Shown: piece after piece, positions 8,190 through 16,787 of the stretch | How positions within the stretch are numbered: the first letter of the stretch is position 1 | Layout: the number at the start of each line of letters is the position of its first letter | Source of the DNA: Burkholderiales bacterium | Lineage (GTDB): Bacteria > Pseudomonadota > Gammaproteobacteria > Burkholderiales > Burkholderiaceae_C | NCBI GenBank assembly: GCA_016191995.1 | Contig: JACPVA010000074.1 | Span: 1 to 64,000 of the forward strand | Direction of reading: 5' to 3' | Length of the DNA: 64,000 nt | Translations under genes and position numbers: made by a program | The notes under the pieces: generated by a model | The model's database searches: none | What the model saw: only the letters and a program-made list of their open reading frames with translations | Told to the model about the DNA's origin: nothing

Positions 8190-8636
8190 ATGCCCACCCC
8201 AACCCCGCCGCGCCACTTCCCGGTCGACGAGCTCGCCGCGCTGGCCGGCGTGACGCCGCGCACGGTGCGCTACTACATCGCCGAGGGGCTGCTGGACCGG
8301 CCCGAGGGCGAGAAGCGCGGCGCCTATTACCTGCCGCGCCACCTGGACCAGCTGCTGCTGATCCGGCGCTGGGCCAACGCCGGGCTGAGCCTGGAGCGCA
8401 TCCGCGAGCTGCGCGCCGGCGCGCCCGACGACCCGCCACCGCGCCCGGTGCGCCCGGGCACGGTGGAGGTCTGGAGCCGGGTGACGCTGGCCGACGGGCT
8501 GGAGCTGCAGGTCGAGCCCGGCCGCGCCGGCCTGAGCCCCGGGCAGCTGCGCGAGCTGGTCCGCGAGGTCACGGCCGCGTACCGGCGCGTTCGATCGCAG
8601 CCGCAGAGCCGGCAGGAGGTGCGCGGGGACTCCTGA
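8190..8636 (+). CDS. MerR family transcriptional regulator
   Basis: 148 residues. The N-terminal ~70 residues are a MerR winged helix: VDELAALAGVTPRTVRYYIAEGLL followed by a wing with GAYYLPRHLDQLLLIRR. The C-terminal part is short, contains one beta-rich stretch (TVEVWSRVTLADGLELQVEPG) and lacks metal-binding cysteines. Its position 110 bp upstream of the VIT/vWA gene, in the same direction, suggests it regulates that gene or belongs to the same unit. The start codon is set by the promoter five bases upstream. Confidence 0.8.
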   Translation: MPTPTPPRHFPVDELAALAGVTPRTVRYYIAEGLLDRPEGEKRGAYYLPRHLDQLLLIRRWANAGLSLERIRELRAGAPDDPPPRPVRPGTVEVWSRVTLADGLELQVEPGRAGLSPGQLRELVREVTAAYRRVRSQPQSRQEVRGDS

Positions 8637-8745
8637 AGCCACCGGCCGCAGCCGCGCGGCCCCCGGACATGGACGCGGCACGCAAGACCCCCACCACGGG
8701 GCGGCGCCCGCGCGCCGCCGCACGACAACGACACGCTCAGGGAAC

Positions 8746-11055
8746 ATGACCATGGACGCCCGCATGACCGACCCCGCCTTCGCGCTGCACGCCCGCGGCA
8801 GCCGCCAGACCCCGCCCGTCCTGCAGGGCGTGGCGGCCAGCGGGCGGCTGGACGGGGTGCTGTTCACGATGACGCTGCGCCAGACCTGGTGCAACCGCAG
8901 CGGCCGCAACCTGGAGGCGATCTACAGCTTCCCGCTGCCGGCGCAGGCGGTGCTGCTGGGCTTCGCGGCGCAGTTCGGCGCCCGCCGCGTGCAGGGCCAG
9001 GTGCTGGCCCGCTCGCAGGCCGAGCGGGTCTACGAGGACGCGCTGGCCGGCGGCGACGCGCCGGCGCTGCTGGAGGCCGGGCGCGACGGGCTGCACACCG
9101 CCAGCCTGGGCAACCTGCTGCCGGGCGAGCAGGTGGTGCTGGAGCTTCGCTTCGCGCAGCTGCTGGCGTTCGAGCAGGGGCGGCTGCGGCTGGTGGTGCC
9201 GACGACGATCGCGCCGCGCCACGGCAGCGCGCTGGCCGCCGGCGTGCCGGTGCACCAGCAGCCCGAGGTCTCGCTGGCAGCCGAGTACCCGCTGGCGCTG
9301 GAGCTGACGGTGGCAGGCTCGCTGGCGTCGGGCCGCATCGAGTGTCCGACCCACCCGCACACGCTGCAGCGCAGCGATGCCGGCGCGCGGCTCGTGCTGG
9401 CCGAGGGCGCGCGGCTGGACCGCGACGTGGTGCTGCTGGTCACCCCGCCCGAGCCGCGGCCGGACCTGCTGGTGACCGCGCGCGACGGCGCCGGCGTGGT
9501 CGCGCTGGCGGCGTTCCAGCTGCCGCCGGCGCCGCCGCGCGAGCGCATCGCGCTGGCGCTGCTGGTGGACTGCTCGGGCTCGATGGGCGGCGACGGCATC
9601 GCCTCGGCCCGGCGCGCGCTGCACGGCGTGCTGGTCGCGCTGGCGCCTGGCGACGAGGCCAGCCTGAGCCGCTTCGGCAGCCAGGTGGAGCACGCGCTCG
9701 GGCCGGGCCCGTGCGGCGACGACGCGCGCAGCCTGCTGCACCGGGTGGTGGATGCGACCGATGCGAGCATGGGCGGCACCGAGATGGCGGCGGCGCTGCG
9801 CGCGGTGTTCGGGCTGTGGCCCGCCGGCCGCGCGGTGGACGTGCTGCTGATCACCGACGGCGAGGTCTGGGATGGCGACACGCTGGTGGCGGCGGCGCGC
9901 GCCGGCGGGCACCGGGTGTTCGCGATCGGGGTCGGCAGCGCGCCGGCCGAGGGCGTGCTGCGCCGGCTCGCCGAGGCCACCGGCGGCGCGTGCGAGTTCG
10001 CCACCCCGGGCGAGGCGTTGCAGGCTGCGGCGGCCAGGATGCTGGCGCGCATCCGGCAGCTTCCCCACGCCGGCGTGCGGGTGGACTGGGGCACGCAGCC
10101 GACGTGGGAGCTGCCGGTGCCGGCGGGGGTCTTCGGCGGCGACACGGTCGTGGCCTGGGCGGGCTTCGGGCGTGGGCTGGGGGAGTGCGCGCGCGCGCGG
10201 CTGCTGGCCGGCGCGGGGGACGGCGCGGGGGCCGGTGCGGGGGCCGGCGCAGAGCTGGCCCGCACCTGCGTCACGCTGCCGGCCGAGGGGACGGACCTGG
10301 CGCGCATCGCGGCGTCGCGCCGGCTGGCGATGGCGGACGAGGCGCAGGCGCTGCAGCTGGCGCTGGACCACCAGCTGCTGACCGACCGGACGCACTGCGT
10401 GCTGGTGCACCGGCGTGCGGACGAGGACAAGCCCGCCGAGGAGGCCGAGCTGCACCGGGTGCAGTCGATGCTGGCGGCGGGATGGGGCGGCACGGGGAGC
10501 GTGCGGGAGGAGGTGCATTTCTCGCGGTCGCACGACATGGAGTACTCGATGCCGATGGCGACACCATCCGTCTGGCGCAGCGGCCGCACGGCGTCGGGCA
10601 GGGTCGAGGCGCTGCTGGACAGCGGGATGGACGAGGTCGAGATACCGGCCTTCCTGCGCAGGCAGGGTGCCGAGGAGCCGTGCATGACGCTGGCCGACAT
10701 CGCCGCGGGCGTGGCCAGGCACCTGCGCCGCGGCGGCGAGCTGGCGCGGCTGCCAGCGCACTGCAGCCGGTGGTCGCTGCCGGCGCCGGTGCGGCGGGTG
10801 CTGCGCGAGCTTGCCGCCCACGGCATCGACGAGCCCCACGCGTGGCTGCTGCTGGCCGACTGGATCGCCGGCCGCCCGGGCAGCGACGGCGACGCGCAGG
10901 CGCAGGCCGTGCTGCTGCCGCTCGTGCAGGCCGTGGACCCGGCGCAGCGGGATCTGGCGCGGCGGGTCGCCGAGGGTGTCCTGGGGGCTGGCGAGGGGGC
11001 GGCGGACGACGCGGGATCGGCGCGGGCACGGCGTTTGCGGCAGGCGTTGCCGTGA
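8746..11055 (+). CDS. VIT domain and von Willebrand factor A domain protein
   Basis: 769 residues. Residues ~15-140 form a VIT domain (Leu-Asp-Gly-Val then a conserved Ile-Tyr-Ser-Phe-Pro-Leu-Pro and a later NLLPGEQVVLELRF). Residues ~265-430 form a vWA domain with an intact MIDAS DCSGSMGGDG and later ITDGEVWDG. The C-terminal part is alpha-helical, including an Ala/Gly-rich spacer of repeated GAGAGA. No signal peptide is visible, so it is probably cytoplasmic. Function is unknown; such proteins act in metal-dependent protein binding. An incomplete copy lies at 4161-4653. Confidence 0.85.
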   Translation: MTMDARMTDPAFALHARGSRQTPPVLQGVAASGRLDGVLFTMTLRQTWCNRSGRNLEAIYSFPLPAQAVLLGFAAQFGARRVQGQVLARSQAERVYEDALAGGDAPALLEAGRDGLHTASLGNLLPGEQVVLELRFAQLLAFEQGRLRLVVPTTIAPRHGSALAAGVPVHQQPEVSLAAEYPLALELTVAGSLASGRIECPTHPHTLQRSDAGARLVLAEGARLDRDVVLLVTPPEPRPDLLVTARDGAGVVALAAFQLPPAPPRERIALALLVDCSGSMGGDGIASARRALHGVLVALAPGDEASLSRFGSQVEHALGPGPCGDDARSLLHRVVDATDASMGGTEMAAALRAVFGLWPAGRAVDVLLITDGEVWDGDTLVAAARAGGHRVFAIGVGSAPAEGVLRRLAEATGGACEFATPGEALQAAAARMLARIRQLPHAGVRVDWGTQPTWELPVPAGVFGGDTVVAWAGFGRGLGECARARLLAGAGDGAGAGAGAGAELARTCVTLPAEGTDLARIAASRRLAMADEAQALQLALDHQLLTDRTHCVLVHRRADEDKPAEEAELHRVQSMLAAGWGGTGSVREEVHFSRSHDMEYSMPMATPSVWRSGRTASGRVEALLDSGMDEVEIPAFLRRQGAEEPCMTLADIAAGVARHLRRGGELARLPAHCSRWSLPAPVRRVLRELAAHGIDEPHAWLLLADWIAGRPGSDGDAQAQAVLLPLVQAVDPAQRDLARRVAEGVLGAGEGAADDAGSARARRLRQALP

Positions 11056-11098
11056 GGGATCGTTGCCGCGGGTCCAAGGCCCTGGCGGGCGCGGCGGG

Positions 11099-11404
11099 CT
11101 AGCTGGCGGTCTCGTTCCGCGCGGGTGAGGCGTGCAGCCTCAACCCCAGCGCACGGATGACCTTCAGCACGGTCGCGAACTCAGGATTGCCGCTGGCCGA
11201 GAGTGCCTTGTACAGGCTCTCGCGACCGACCCCGGCTGCACGGGAGACGCCGGTCATGCCCTTGGCGCGCGCGATGTCGCCGAGTGCCGCGGCGACGAGC
11301 GCCGGATCCCCGTCTTCCAGTGCGGCCTCCAGGTACGCGGCCATGTCCTCGTGCGTGTGCAGGTGGTCCGCGGGATCCCAGGGCGTGGTCGTCGTCTGCG
11401 CCAT
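11099..11404 (-). CDS. Addiction module antidote protein, HigA-like
   Basis: 101 residues. The N-terminus ends with YLEAALEDGDPALVAAALGDIARAKG, typical of putative addiction-module antidotes with a helix-turn-helix: TGVSRAAGVGRESLYKALS is the recognition part, followed by FATVLKVIRALGLRL. It would bind the adjacent toxin and repress the operon. The gene starts three bases after the toxin gene stop, in toxin-first order as in HigBA. Confidence 0.85.
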   Translation of the reverse strand: MAQTTTTPWDPADHLHTHEDMAAYLEAALEDGDPALVAAALGDIARAKGMTGVSRAAGVGRESLYKALSASGNPEFATVLKVIRALGLRLHASPARNETAS

Positions 11405-11407
11405 GGC

Positions 11408-11704
11408 TCACTCCTTCAGGTCGCGCGCCAGCGACTTCGCGATCTCGATGTCGCGCGGTTGCGAGGACTTGTCGCCACCCGCGAGCAGGACGACGATCGA
11501 AGCGCCGCGCTCGATGAAATCCACGCGATAGCCGGGCCCGTGATCGATACGCAGTTCCGAGACGCCTTGGCCCACCGGCCTGACATCGCCGGGGTTGCCC
11601 AGCGACAGGCGGCGGATGCGGATGTCGATTCGGGCCTTGGCTCGGCGATCCCGAAGCGCGGCAAACCACGCCGCGTGGACGCCGGTTTGCCGAACCTCGA
11701 GCAT
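11408..11704 (-). CDS. RelE/ParE-family toxin, HigB/Gp49-like
   Basis: 98 residues. The pattern matches phage-derived Gp49-like mRNA interferases: W near the start, ALRDRRAKARIDIRIRRL, then GDVRPVGQGVSELRID, GPGYRVDF, VVLLAGGDKSSQ and a C-terminal IEIAKSLARDL helix. The basic and Lys/Asp residues of the HigB active-site strand are all there. It is the first gene of the pair; a -10-like TACAGT ends seven bases upstream of the ATG. Confidence 0.85.
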   Translation of the reverse strand: MLEVRQTGVHAAWFAALRDRRAKARIDIRIRRLSLGNPGDVRPVGQGVSELRIDHGPGYRVDFIERGASIVVLLAGGDKSSQPRDIEIAKSLARDLKE

Positions 11705-11711
11705 TGGCCCA

Positions 11712-11730
11712 ACTGTATCACGTGGGATAC
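11712..11730 (-). promoter_or_regulatory. Promoter element and operator palindrome of the HigBA-like operon
   Basis: On the minus strand the -10-like TACAGT (11712-11717) sits seven bases before the ATG. Overlapping it is the palindrome GTATC-N6-GATAC (11715-11730), well placed for autorepression by the antidote protein. No clear -35. Confidence 0.45.
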
Positions 11731-12080
11731 GAACGCGCTTCCCGGGAGCCCGGCCCCTTCCTCGCCGGCCGGACGTGCCGCGGTCCAGCCGACGATCGGT
11801 GCGGCATACAGCGCCACCAGCGGTTGCATCGGATCGCGCTGCGGGCGGGCGGCCTGTCGCCCCAGCGCGAATACCGGCGCCGGGCGCGACGCGTCAGGCA
11901 TGTGGTGCCGGCGTCGCGGCGTTGGCGCGCGCGGTGGATTGCGCCGGCGCCGCCCCCAGCGCCTCGGTGTAGACGACGCCGTGGAAGCTGACGCCGGGAT
12001 CGTTCAGGCGCCCGGAAGCTCAATGTCGCAATCCGGCCGCACGGCTGCTGAGCGCGCCGGCGACCTCGGCCTCCGGCTCC
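11731..12080. other. Degenerate intergenic DNA
   Basis: About 350 bp upstream of the HigBA-like pair with no intact gene and no family recognised in any frame. Together with the ATPase remnant that follows it looks like decayed accessory DNA. Confidence 0.3.
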
Positions 12081-12400
12081 GGCCTCTTCCTGGTCGCGCC
12101 GCGGCGTACCGGCAAGAGCACCTTCCTGCGCGAGGACCTGCGGCCGTCGCTCCAGCGGCACGGCGCGGTCGTCATCTATGCGGATCTCCGGGCCGACAGG
12201 GCCGCCGACCCCGGGGACGTGATCGTCGCGGCCACATCGAATGGTTCATCGCCCGGCTGCCGTTCGGGCGTGAGCTGGATGCCGATCAGGTCTGCCAGTG
12301 GTTCGCCGAGGCTGCCTGCCGCCCTGAAATCCTCGGTGGCGCCGTCGACGCGCTGGTCTACGACCTGGATGCGCGTCATGCCCAAGGCCGGGCCGGGCTG
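12081..12400 (+). pseudogene. Remnant of a P-loop ATPase
   Basis: In the frame beginning at 12081 the sequence reads FLVAPRRTGKSTFLREDL then VVIYADLRAD, a Walker A ATP-binding start of an AAA-type ATPase. After about 50 codons that frame loses homology and a second frame continues as FIARLPFGRELDADQV and RRPEIL-like text (ACRPEILGGAVDALVYD), which resembles a later part of the same kind of ATPase. The middle of the gene, including Walker B, is missing. It is therefore a deleted and frameshifted remnant. The identification rests on the Walker A motif and order of the two pieces. Confidence 0.55.
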
Positions 12401-12723
12401 CGCGCCGTTCGAAGCCCAGACGATGGCGCGCTAGCGGGCCGCCCTGGCCGCCACGGCCCCCGACTCGGGGGTGGAGCCGGAGACCAACAACGTCTGGCCG
12501 TCTGCGGCAGTTCTGCGCAGCGCCCGGCCCTCCCTCGGCAAGACCGCAGCTCACGGGGCCCTTCGGGTCGCACGCTGGGCAGCCCCTCGATGCCGGTCGG
12601 CTCGACCTCGAACGGAGATCTCGCGCAGCTTGCCGGGGGTTGCACCGATCGCGCCCGCGCGGCGAGATCGCCGCCATGGATCCCCGATTGCGCGCGAAAA
12701 CCCCCCGCGCCCCTCGCGCCCCC
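12401..12723. other. Intergenic stretch, possible gene fragment on the minus strand
   Basis: No intact gene. A minus-strand frame (12376-12645) has a short protein-like piece (FEVEPTGIEGLPSVRPEGP) but the rest is Arg/Pro-rich; probably more decayed sequence between the ATPase remnant and the dehydrogenase. Confidence 0.3.
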
Positions 12724-13731
12724 TCAAGGCACCAGCACCGCCGCCCCCACCAGCTCCCCCGCGCGCAGCCGCCGCAGCGCCTCGTCGGCCTGCTCGAGCG
12801 GGAAGGGTGTGGCGCTGACCTGCAGCGCCAGCGTGCGCGCGGTGGCCAGGAACTCCTCGCCGTCGCGGCGCGTCAGGTTGGCCACCGAGACGATCTCGCG
12901 CTCCTCCCACAGCAGCCGGTAGCGGAACGCCGGGATGTCGCTCATGTGGATGCCGGCGCAGACGACACGCCCGCCCTTGCGCAGCTGCGCCAGCGACAGC
13001 GGCACCAGCGCGCCGACCGGGGCGAACAGGATCGCGGCGTCCATCGGCTCGGGCGGCGCCTCGTCGCTGCGGCCGGCCCAGTCGGCGCCGAGCTGGCGCG
13101 CCAGCGCCTGCGCCGGCGCGTCGCCGGCGCGCGTGAAGGCGAAGACGCGCCGGCCCTGCGCGCGCGCCACCTGCACGATCAGGTGCGCGGCGGCGCCGAA
13201 GCCGTACAGCCCCAGCACCCGCGCATCGCCGGCCATGCGCAGCGCGCGCCAGCCGATCAGCCCGGCGCACATCAGCGGCGCGGCGTGCACGTCGTCCAGC
13301 GGCACGCCCTCCAGGTCGAAGACATAGCGCGCGTCGGCGACGGCGTGGCTTGCGAAGCCGCCGTCGCGCGTGTAGCCGGTGAAGACCGGCCTGTCGCACA
13401 GGTTCTCGCGCTGCATGCGGCAGTAGCGGCAGTGGCCGCAGGTCGCACCCAGCCACGGCACGCCGACGCGCTGCCCGGGCGCGAAACCGGCCACGCCGGG
13501 GCCCAGCGCATCGACATAGCCGACGATCTCGTGCCCGGGCACGATCGGGCGCGCCAGCGGCGGCAGGTCGCCGTCGACGACATGCAGGTCGGTGCGGCAG
13601 ACGGCGCAGGCGGCCACGCGCAGCCGAAGTTCGCCGGCGCCGGGTGCCGGTAGCGGACGCATCTCGGGCAGCAGCGGCGCGCCAGTGGCGTGCAGCACCA
13701 TCGCGTGCATCGTCGGGCCGGTGGCGTCCAT
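12724..13731 (-). CDS. Zinc-dependent alcohol dehydrogenase family protein
   Basis: 335 residues, a normal MDR-type length. It would oxidise alcohols or reduce aldehydes with NAD(P). Catalytic zinc ligands appear as Cys in CAVCRTDLHV and the GHE in PGHEIVGYV; the structural zinc ligands are CGHCRYCRMQRENLC. The nucleotide fold is around LGLYGFGAAAHLIVQVA. The ORF track fuses this frame to an upstream antisense run; the ATG at 13731 (or 13710) begins the conserved sequence. It follows the UbiH-type gene on the same strand after 20 bases, so the two may be co-transcribed. Confidence 0.88.
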   Translation of the reverse strand: MDATGPTMHAMVLHATGAPLLPEMRPLPAPGAGELRLRVAACAVCRTDLHVVDGDLPPLARPIVPGHEIVGYVDALGPGVAGFAPGQRVGVPWLGATCGHCRYCRMQRENLCDRPVFTGYTRDGGFASHAVADARYVFDLEGVPLDDVHAAPLMCAGLIGWRALRMAGDARVLGLYGFGAAAHLIVQVARAQGRRVFAFTRAGDAPAQALARQLGADWAGRSDEAPPEPMDAAILFAPVGALVPLSLAQLRKGGRVVCAGIHMSDIPAFRYRLLWEEREIVSVANLTRRDGEEFLATARTLALQVSATPFPLEQADEALRRLRAGELVGAAVLVP

Positions 13732-13751
13732 CGTGCGCGCCTTTCGCGCTT

Positions 13752-14933
13752 TCAGCGCCAGCCGAACATCATCTGCCGCGCCAGCATCGACTTCAGCGGC
13801 GCGGCGCGCTGCAACGCCGCCAGCGCGACGCCGCGCGCCAGCTCCAGCCCCGGCAGCCGCCAGGTGAAGCTGCGCGCGAGGAAGTCGGTGGTGGCGATCG
13901 TGCCCCAGCGGTCGGGCGCGCGCGCCCACTCGACGCGCGCCAGCGCGGCGTCGACGCCGGCGGCCGTGCGCAGCGCGTCGACCAGCTCGTAGGCGTCGCG
14001 CAGCCCCAGGTTGAGCCCCTGGCCGGCGACCGGGTGCAGCGTCTGTGCCGCGTTGCCGATGCGCACCGTGCGCTGCCGCACCAGCGTGCGCTCGGCGTTC
14101 AGCCCGAGCGGGAAGGCCTTCAGCGGCGTGATCGCCGTGATGCGGCCGGCCTCGGGGGGGAAGATCGTATTCAGCAGCGCCAGCCGCTGCGGCTCGGCCA
14201 GGTCGCGCACCGGGTCGTCGCGCGCGTCGACGCACCAGACGAGCGATGCGCGCGGCGCGCCGTCGCCGGCGCGCGGCAGCGGCAGCAGCGCTGCCGGCCC
14301 CTGGCGCGTGAAGCGCTCGTACGCGGTCCCGGCGGCACCGCCCTCGACCGTCGCCTCGCCGACCCAGGCCGTCTGCGCATAGTCGTGCACCAGCGCCTTG
14401 CGCGCCTGCTCGCCGAACACGCCGCCCTCGGCGACGACCGCGAGGTCGAAGCGCTCGACGACGCCGGCGTCGACCTCGACCCCGCCGGCCAACGGCGCCA
14501 GCCCCTGCACCGGCGTGCCGAAGCAGCTCGCGAGCCGCCCGCCGGAGGCCGCGGCCGCCGCCAGCCAGGCCTGCTGCATCGGCGCCACCAGCCGGCCGTA
14601 GCGCAGCACCGCACCGAGCATGCTCACGCCCTCGTCGGCGGCGCTGATGCGCACCGCGGCGTCGGCCAGCGACGGCGGCGCCTGCGAGACGTGCACGGCG
14701 GCGATCGGCGCCGCATCGTCCTGCGGCCAGGCGCCGAGCTGCTTCAGCCAGCGGACGCTGCCGAGCGCCAGCGCGAGCGCGCGCGGGTCGGCGCCGACGT
14801 CGCGCGCGAGCGGCCGGGCGTCGAACAGCGTGATGCCCGCCTCGGGCAGCCGGCGCGCCGCATCCAGCGCCAGCGCCAGCCCGACCGGGCCGGCGCCGAC
14901 GACGGCGATGCGCAGCGGGTTTCGTGGCACCAT
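13752..14933 (-). CDS. UbiH/VisC/COQ6-family FAD-dependent monooxygenase
   Basis: 393 residues, the usual length for flavoprotein hydroxylases of ubiquinone synthesis. FAD binding is shown by GAGPVGLALAL at the N-terminus and by the family signature RIGNAAQTLHPVAGQGLNLGLRD near residue 290. The DG-type motif is in a weakly conserved middle. Which ring position it hydroxylates (UbiH, UbiF or UbiI role) cannot be told. The start at ATG 14933 is seven bases from the divergent start of the thioredoxin-like gene, which leaves no room for separate promoters. Confidence 0.88.
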   Translation of the reverse strand: MVPRNPLRIAVVGAGPVGLALALDAARRLPEAGITLFDARPLARDVGADPRALALALGSVRWLKQLGAWPQDDAAPIAAVHVSQAPPSLADAAVRISAADEGVSMLGAVLRYGRLVAPMQQAWLAAAAASGGRLASCFGTPVQGLAPLAGGVEVDAGVVERFDLAVVAEGGVFGEQARKALVHDYAQTAWVGEATVEGGAAGTAYERFTRQGPAALLPLPRAGDGAPRASLVWCVDARDDPVRDLAEPQRLALLNTIFPPEAGRITAITPLKAFPLGLNAERTLVRQRTVRIGNAAQTLHPVAGQGLNLGLRDAYELVDALRTAAGVDAALARVEWARAPDRWGTIATTDFLARSFTWRLPGLELARGVALAALQRAAPLKSMLARQMMFGWR

Positions 14934-14939
14934 GCACGC

Positions 14940-15560
14940 ATGATAAGGATGCAGCATGACCCGGCGGTGCGGACCGACGACGCGCCCGGCAGCGCGGGCG
15001 CGTCCGAGGTGCCCGGCTGCGCAGCAGCGGCCGCGCTGCCGGCACCCGCGCGGCGCGCCTGGCTGCAGGCGGCGCTGGCCGGTGCCGCGGCGGCACTGGG
15101 CGCACGGCCGCTGCGCGCGCAGCCGGCGGCCGACGATCGCCCGCTGCCTGCCGTCGGCACGCCGCTGGCGCTGCCCGAGGTGGCGCTGCTGGATGGCAGC
15201 CGCTTCCTGCCGGCGCGCGCCGACGGGCAGGTGCTGGTGCTGTACTGGTGGGCGAGCTGGTGCCCGTTCTGCGCCGCGATGTCGCCGCTGATCGACGAGC
15301 TGTGGCGCGCGCAGGCGGCGCGCGGGCTGATGGTGCTGGGGCTGTCGATCGACAAGGCGCCGGCCGATGCGCTGGCCTACCTGCGGCGCAAGGAGCTTGG
15401 ATTCCCGTCGGGCATGGTGACGGCCGAGGTCGCGCGCGCGCTGCCCAAGCCCAAGGGGCTGCCGGTCACGGTGGTGCGCGGCCGCGACGGCCGGGTGCGG
15501 ATGGCCGAGGCCGGGCAGCTCTTCCCCGAAGACGTGCAGGACATCGCGCGTTTCCTGTGA
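14940..15560 (+). CDS. TlpA-like periplasmic thioredoxin
   Basis: 206 residues. A twin-arginine-type segment (ARRAWLQAALAGAAAALG) about 40 residues in suggests export by Tat or Sec. The mature domain has the TlpA/DsbE order: LPEVALLDGSRF, VLYWWASWCPFCAAM with a CPFC active site, LSIDKAP and the cis-Pro region LPVTVV. It would reduce or relay thiols in the periplasm. ATG 14940 or 14949 are both possible. Its end overlaps the metal exporter gene by four bases (GTGA), so the two are translationally coupled. Confidence 0.8.
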   Translation: MIRMQHDPAVRTDDAPGSAGASEVPGCAAAAALPAPARRAWLQAALAGAAAALGARPLRAQPAADDRPLPAVGTPLALPEVALLDGSRFLPARADGQVLVLYWWASWCPFCAAMSPLIDELWRAQAARGLMVLGLSIDKAPADALAYLRRKELGFPSGMVTAEVARALPKPKGLPVTVVRGRDGRVRMAEAGQLFPEDVQDIARFL

Positions 15561-16555
15561 GCGCCGACGAACGGGACCAGGCCGGCACGGCCGCCGCGCC
15601 GCATGCCGCCGAGGATGCGCATCGGGATGCACACCGGCATGGGCGAGGGCAGGCGCATGCCCATGCGCATGGCCACGCGCGCGCGCATGCCGCAGAGGGC
15701 TTCGACCGCGCGTTCGCGATCGGCATCGGGCTGAACCTGGCCTATGTCGCGCTGGAGGCCGGCGTCGGCTGGCGCGTCGGGTCGCTCGCACTGCTGGCCG
15801 ATGCCGGGCACAACCTCGGCGATGTCGCCGGGCTGGTGCTGGCCTGGGGCGGCGCGCTCGCCGGGCGGCTGCGGCCCGACGCGCGCCACACCTACGGCTG
15901 GCAGCGCGCCAGCATCCTGGCCGCCTTCGTCAACGCGCTGCTGCTGCTGTTCGCGATGGGTGCGCTGGCCTGGGAGGCGGTGCAGCGGCTGGGCGAGCCG
16001 GTCGCGGTGCCGGGCGCCACGGTGATGGCGGTCGCGGCGCTCGGCATCGCGGTCAATGCCGGCACCGCGCTGCTGTTCATGCGTCGCCGGCACCAGGACC
16101 TGAACATCCGCGGCGCCTTCCTGCACATGGCGGCCGATGCGCTGGTGTCGGCCGGCGTCGTCGTCGCCGGCGCGCTGACGCTGGCGCTGGGCTGGCTCTG
16201 GCTCGATCCGGTGGCGAGCCTCGTGATCGCCGTCGTCATCGTCGTCGGCACCTGGGGGCTGTTCAGGCAGTCGCTGCACCTGTTGTTCGACGGCGTGCCC
16301 GACGACATCGCGCTGCCCGAAGTCGAGTCCGAGCTCGCCGCGCTGCCCGGCGTGGCGCGCGTGCACGACCTGCACGTGTGGGCGATGGGCACGGCGCAGG
16401 TCGCGCTGACGGCGCACCTGGTGATGCCCGAAGGCGGCGCCGACGACGACTTCCTGCGCGCCGCCGGGCAGCGGCTGCGTGATCGCTTCGGCATCGCGCA
16501 TGTGACGCTGCAGGCGGTGCGCGAACCCTTCGCCGCCGGCTGCGCGCGGCGCTGA
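15557..16555 (+). CDS. Cation diffusion facilitator (CDF) metal exporter
   Basis: 332 residues. An N-terminal His-rich tail (alternating His-Ala/His-Gly, over ten His) likely binds metal. Six membrane helices follow, with the metal-site motifs HNLGD in TM2 and HMAAD in TM5, the His/Asp pattern of zinc-transporting CDF proteins. The C-terminal cytoplasmic domain has LPGVARVHDLHVWAMG, typical of ZitB/CzcD. It probably exports Zn2+ or Co2+ using the proton gradient. The GTG start at 15557 is inferred from the four-base overlap with the thioredoxin gene; the ORF track's longer frame is a shadow. Confidence 0.88.
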   Translation: MSADERDQAGTAAAPHAAEDAHRDAHRHGRGQAHAHAHGHARAHAAEGFDRAFAIGIGLNLAYVALEAGVGWRVGSLALLADAGHNLGDVAGLVLAWGGALAGRLRPDARHTYGWQRASILAAFVNALLLLFAMGALAWEAVQRLGEPVAVPGATVMAVAALGIAVNAGTALLFMRRRHQDLNIRGAFLHMAADALVSAGVVVAGALTLALGWLWLDPVASLVIAVVIVVGTWGLFRQSLHLLFDGVPDDIALPEVESELAALPGVARVHDLHVWAMGTAQVALTAHLVMPEGGADDDFLRAAGQRLRDRFGIAHVTLQAVREPFAAGCARR

Positions 16556-16557
16556 TG

Positions 16558-16621
16558 CGGGATTGCGTCCAAGGCTTTGACTGGCGCTTGCGGTCGAACG
16601 GCCGCGGCCGTCAGTTCGCGA
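16558..16621. repeat. Interspersed repeat, copy 1
   Basis: Immediately after the stop of the CDF gene. It shares the block TGCGGTCGAACGGCCGCGG and flanking GGGAT(T/C)GCGT(T/C)CAA with 60109-60170, which also lies directly behind a stop codon. Both copies read as similar antisense peptides, which explains some spurious ORFs in the track. Confidence 0.6.
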
Positions 16622-16787
16622 CACTCGCGACGATCTGAAGCGGTTGTTCGTCGTGCCATCGCGCAGTGAAGACCGGCCCGGTTCGGGCGGTCGTCGACGA
16701 TGGCGTCGAGGTCGTGTGGCCGGGGGCCAGCGCGCTCAGGCACCCTCTGCCGGCCCTGTCTCTGCCACTGCGGTGCGCAGGCGAGGA

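Noticed and set aside
8737-10839. 700-aa minus-strand ORF opposite the VIT/vWA gene
   Set aside because: His/Arg/Gln-rich composition without domains; mirror frame of a real gene.
11132-12922. 596-aa plus-strand ORF
   Set aside because: Antisense to the HigBA-like pair and then through degenerate DNA; no domain and no ribosome site.
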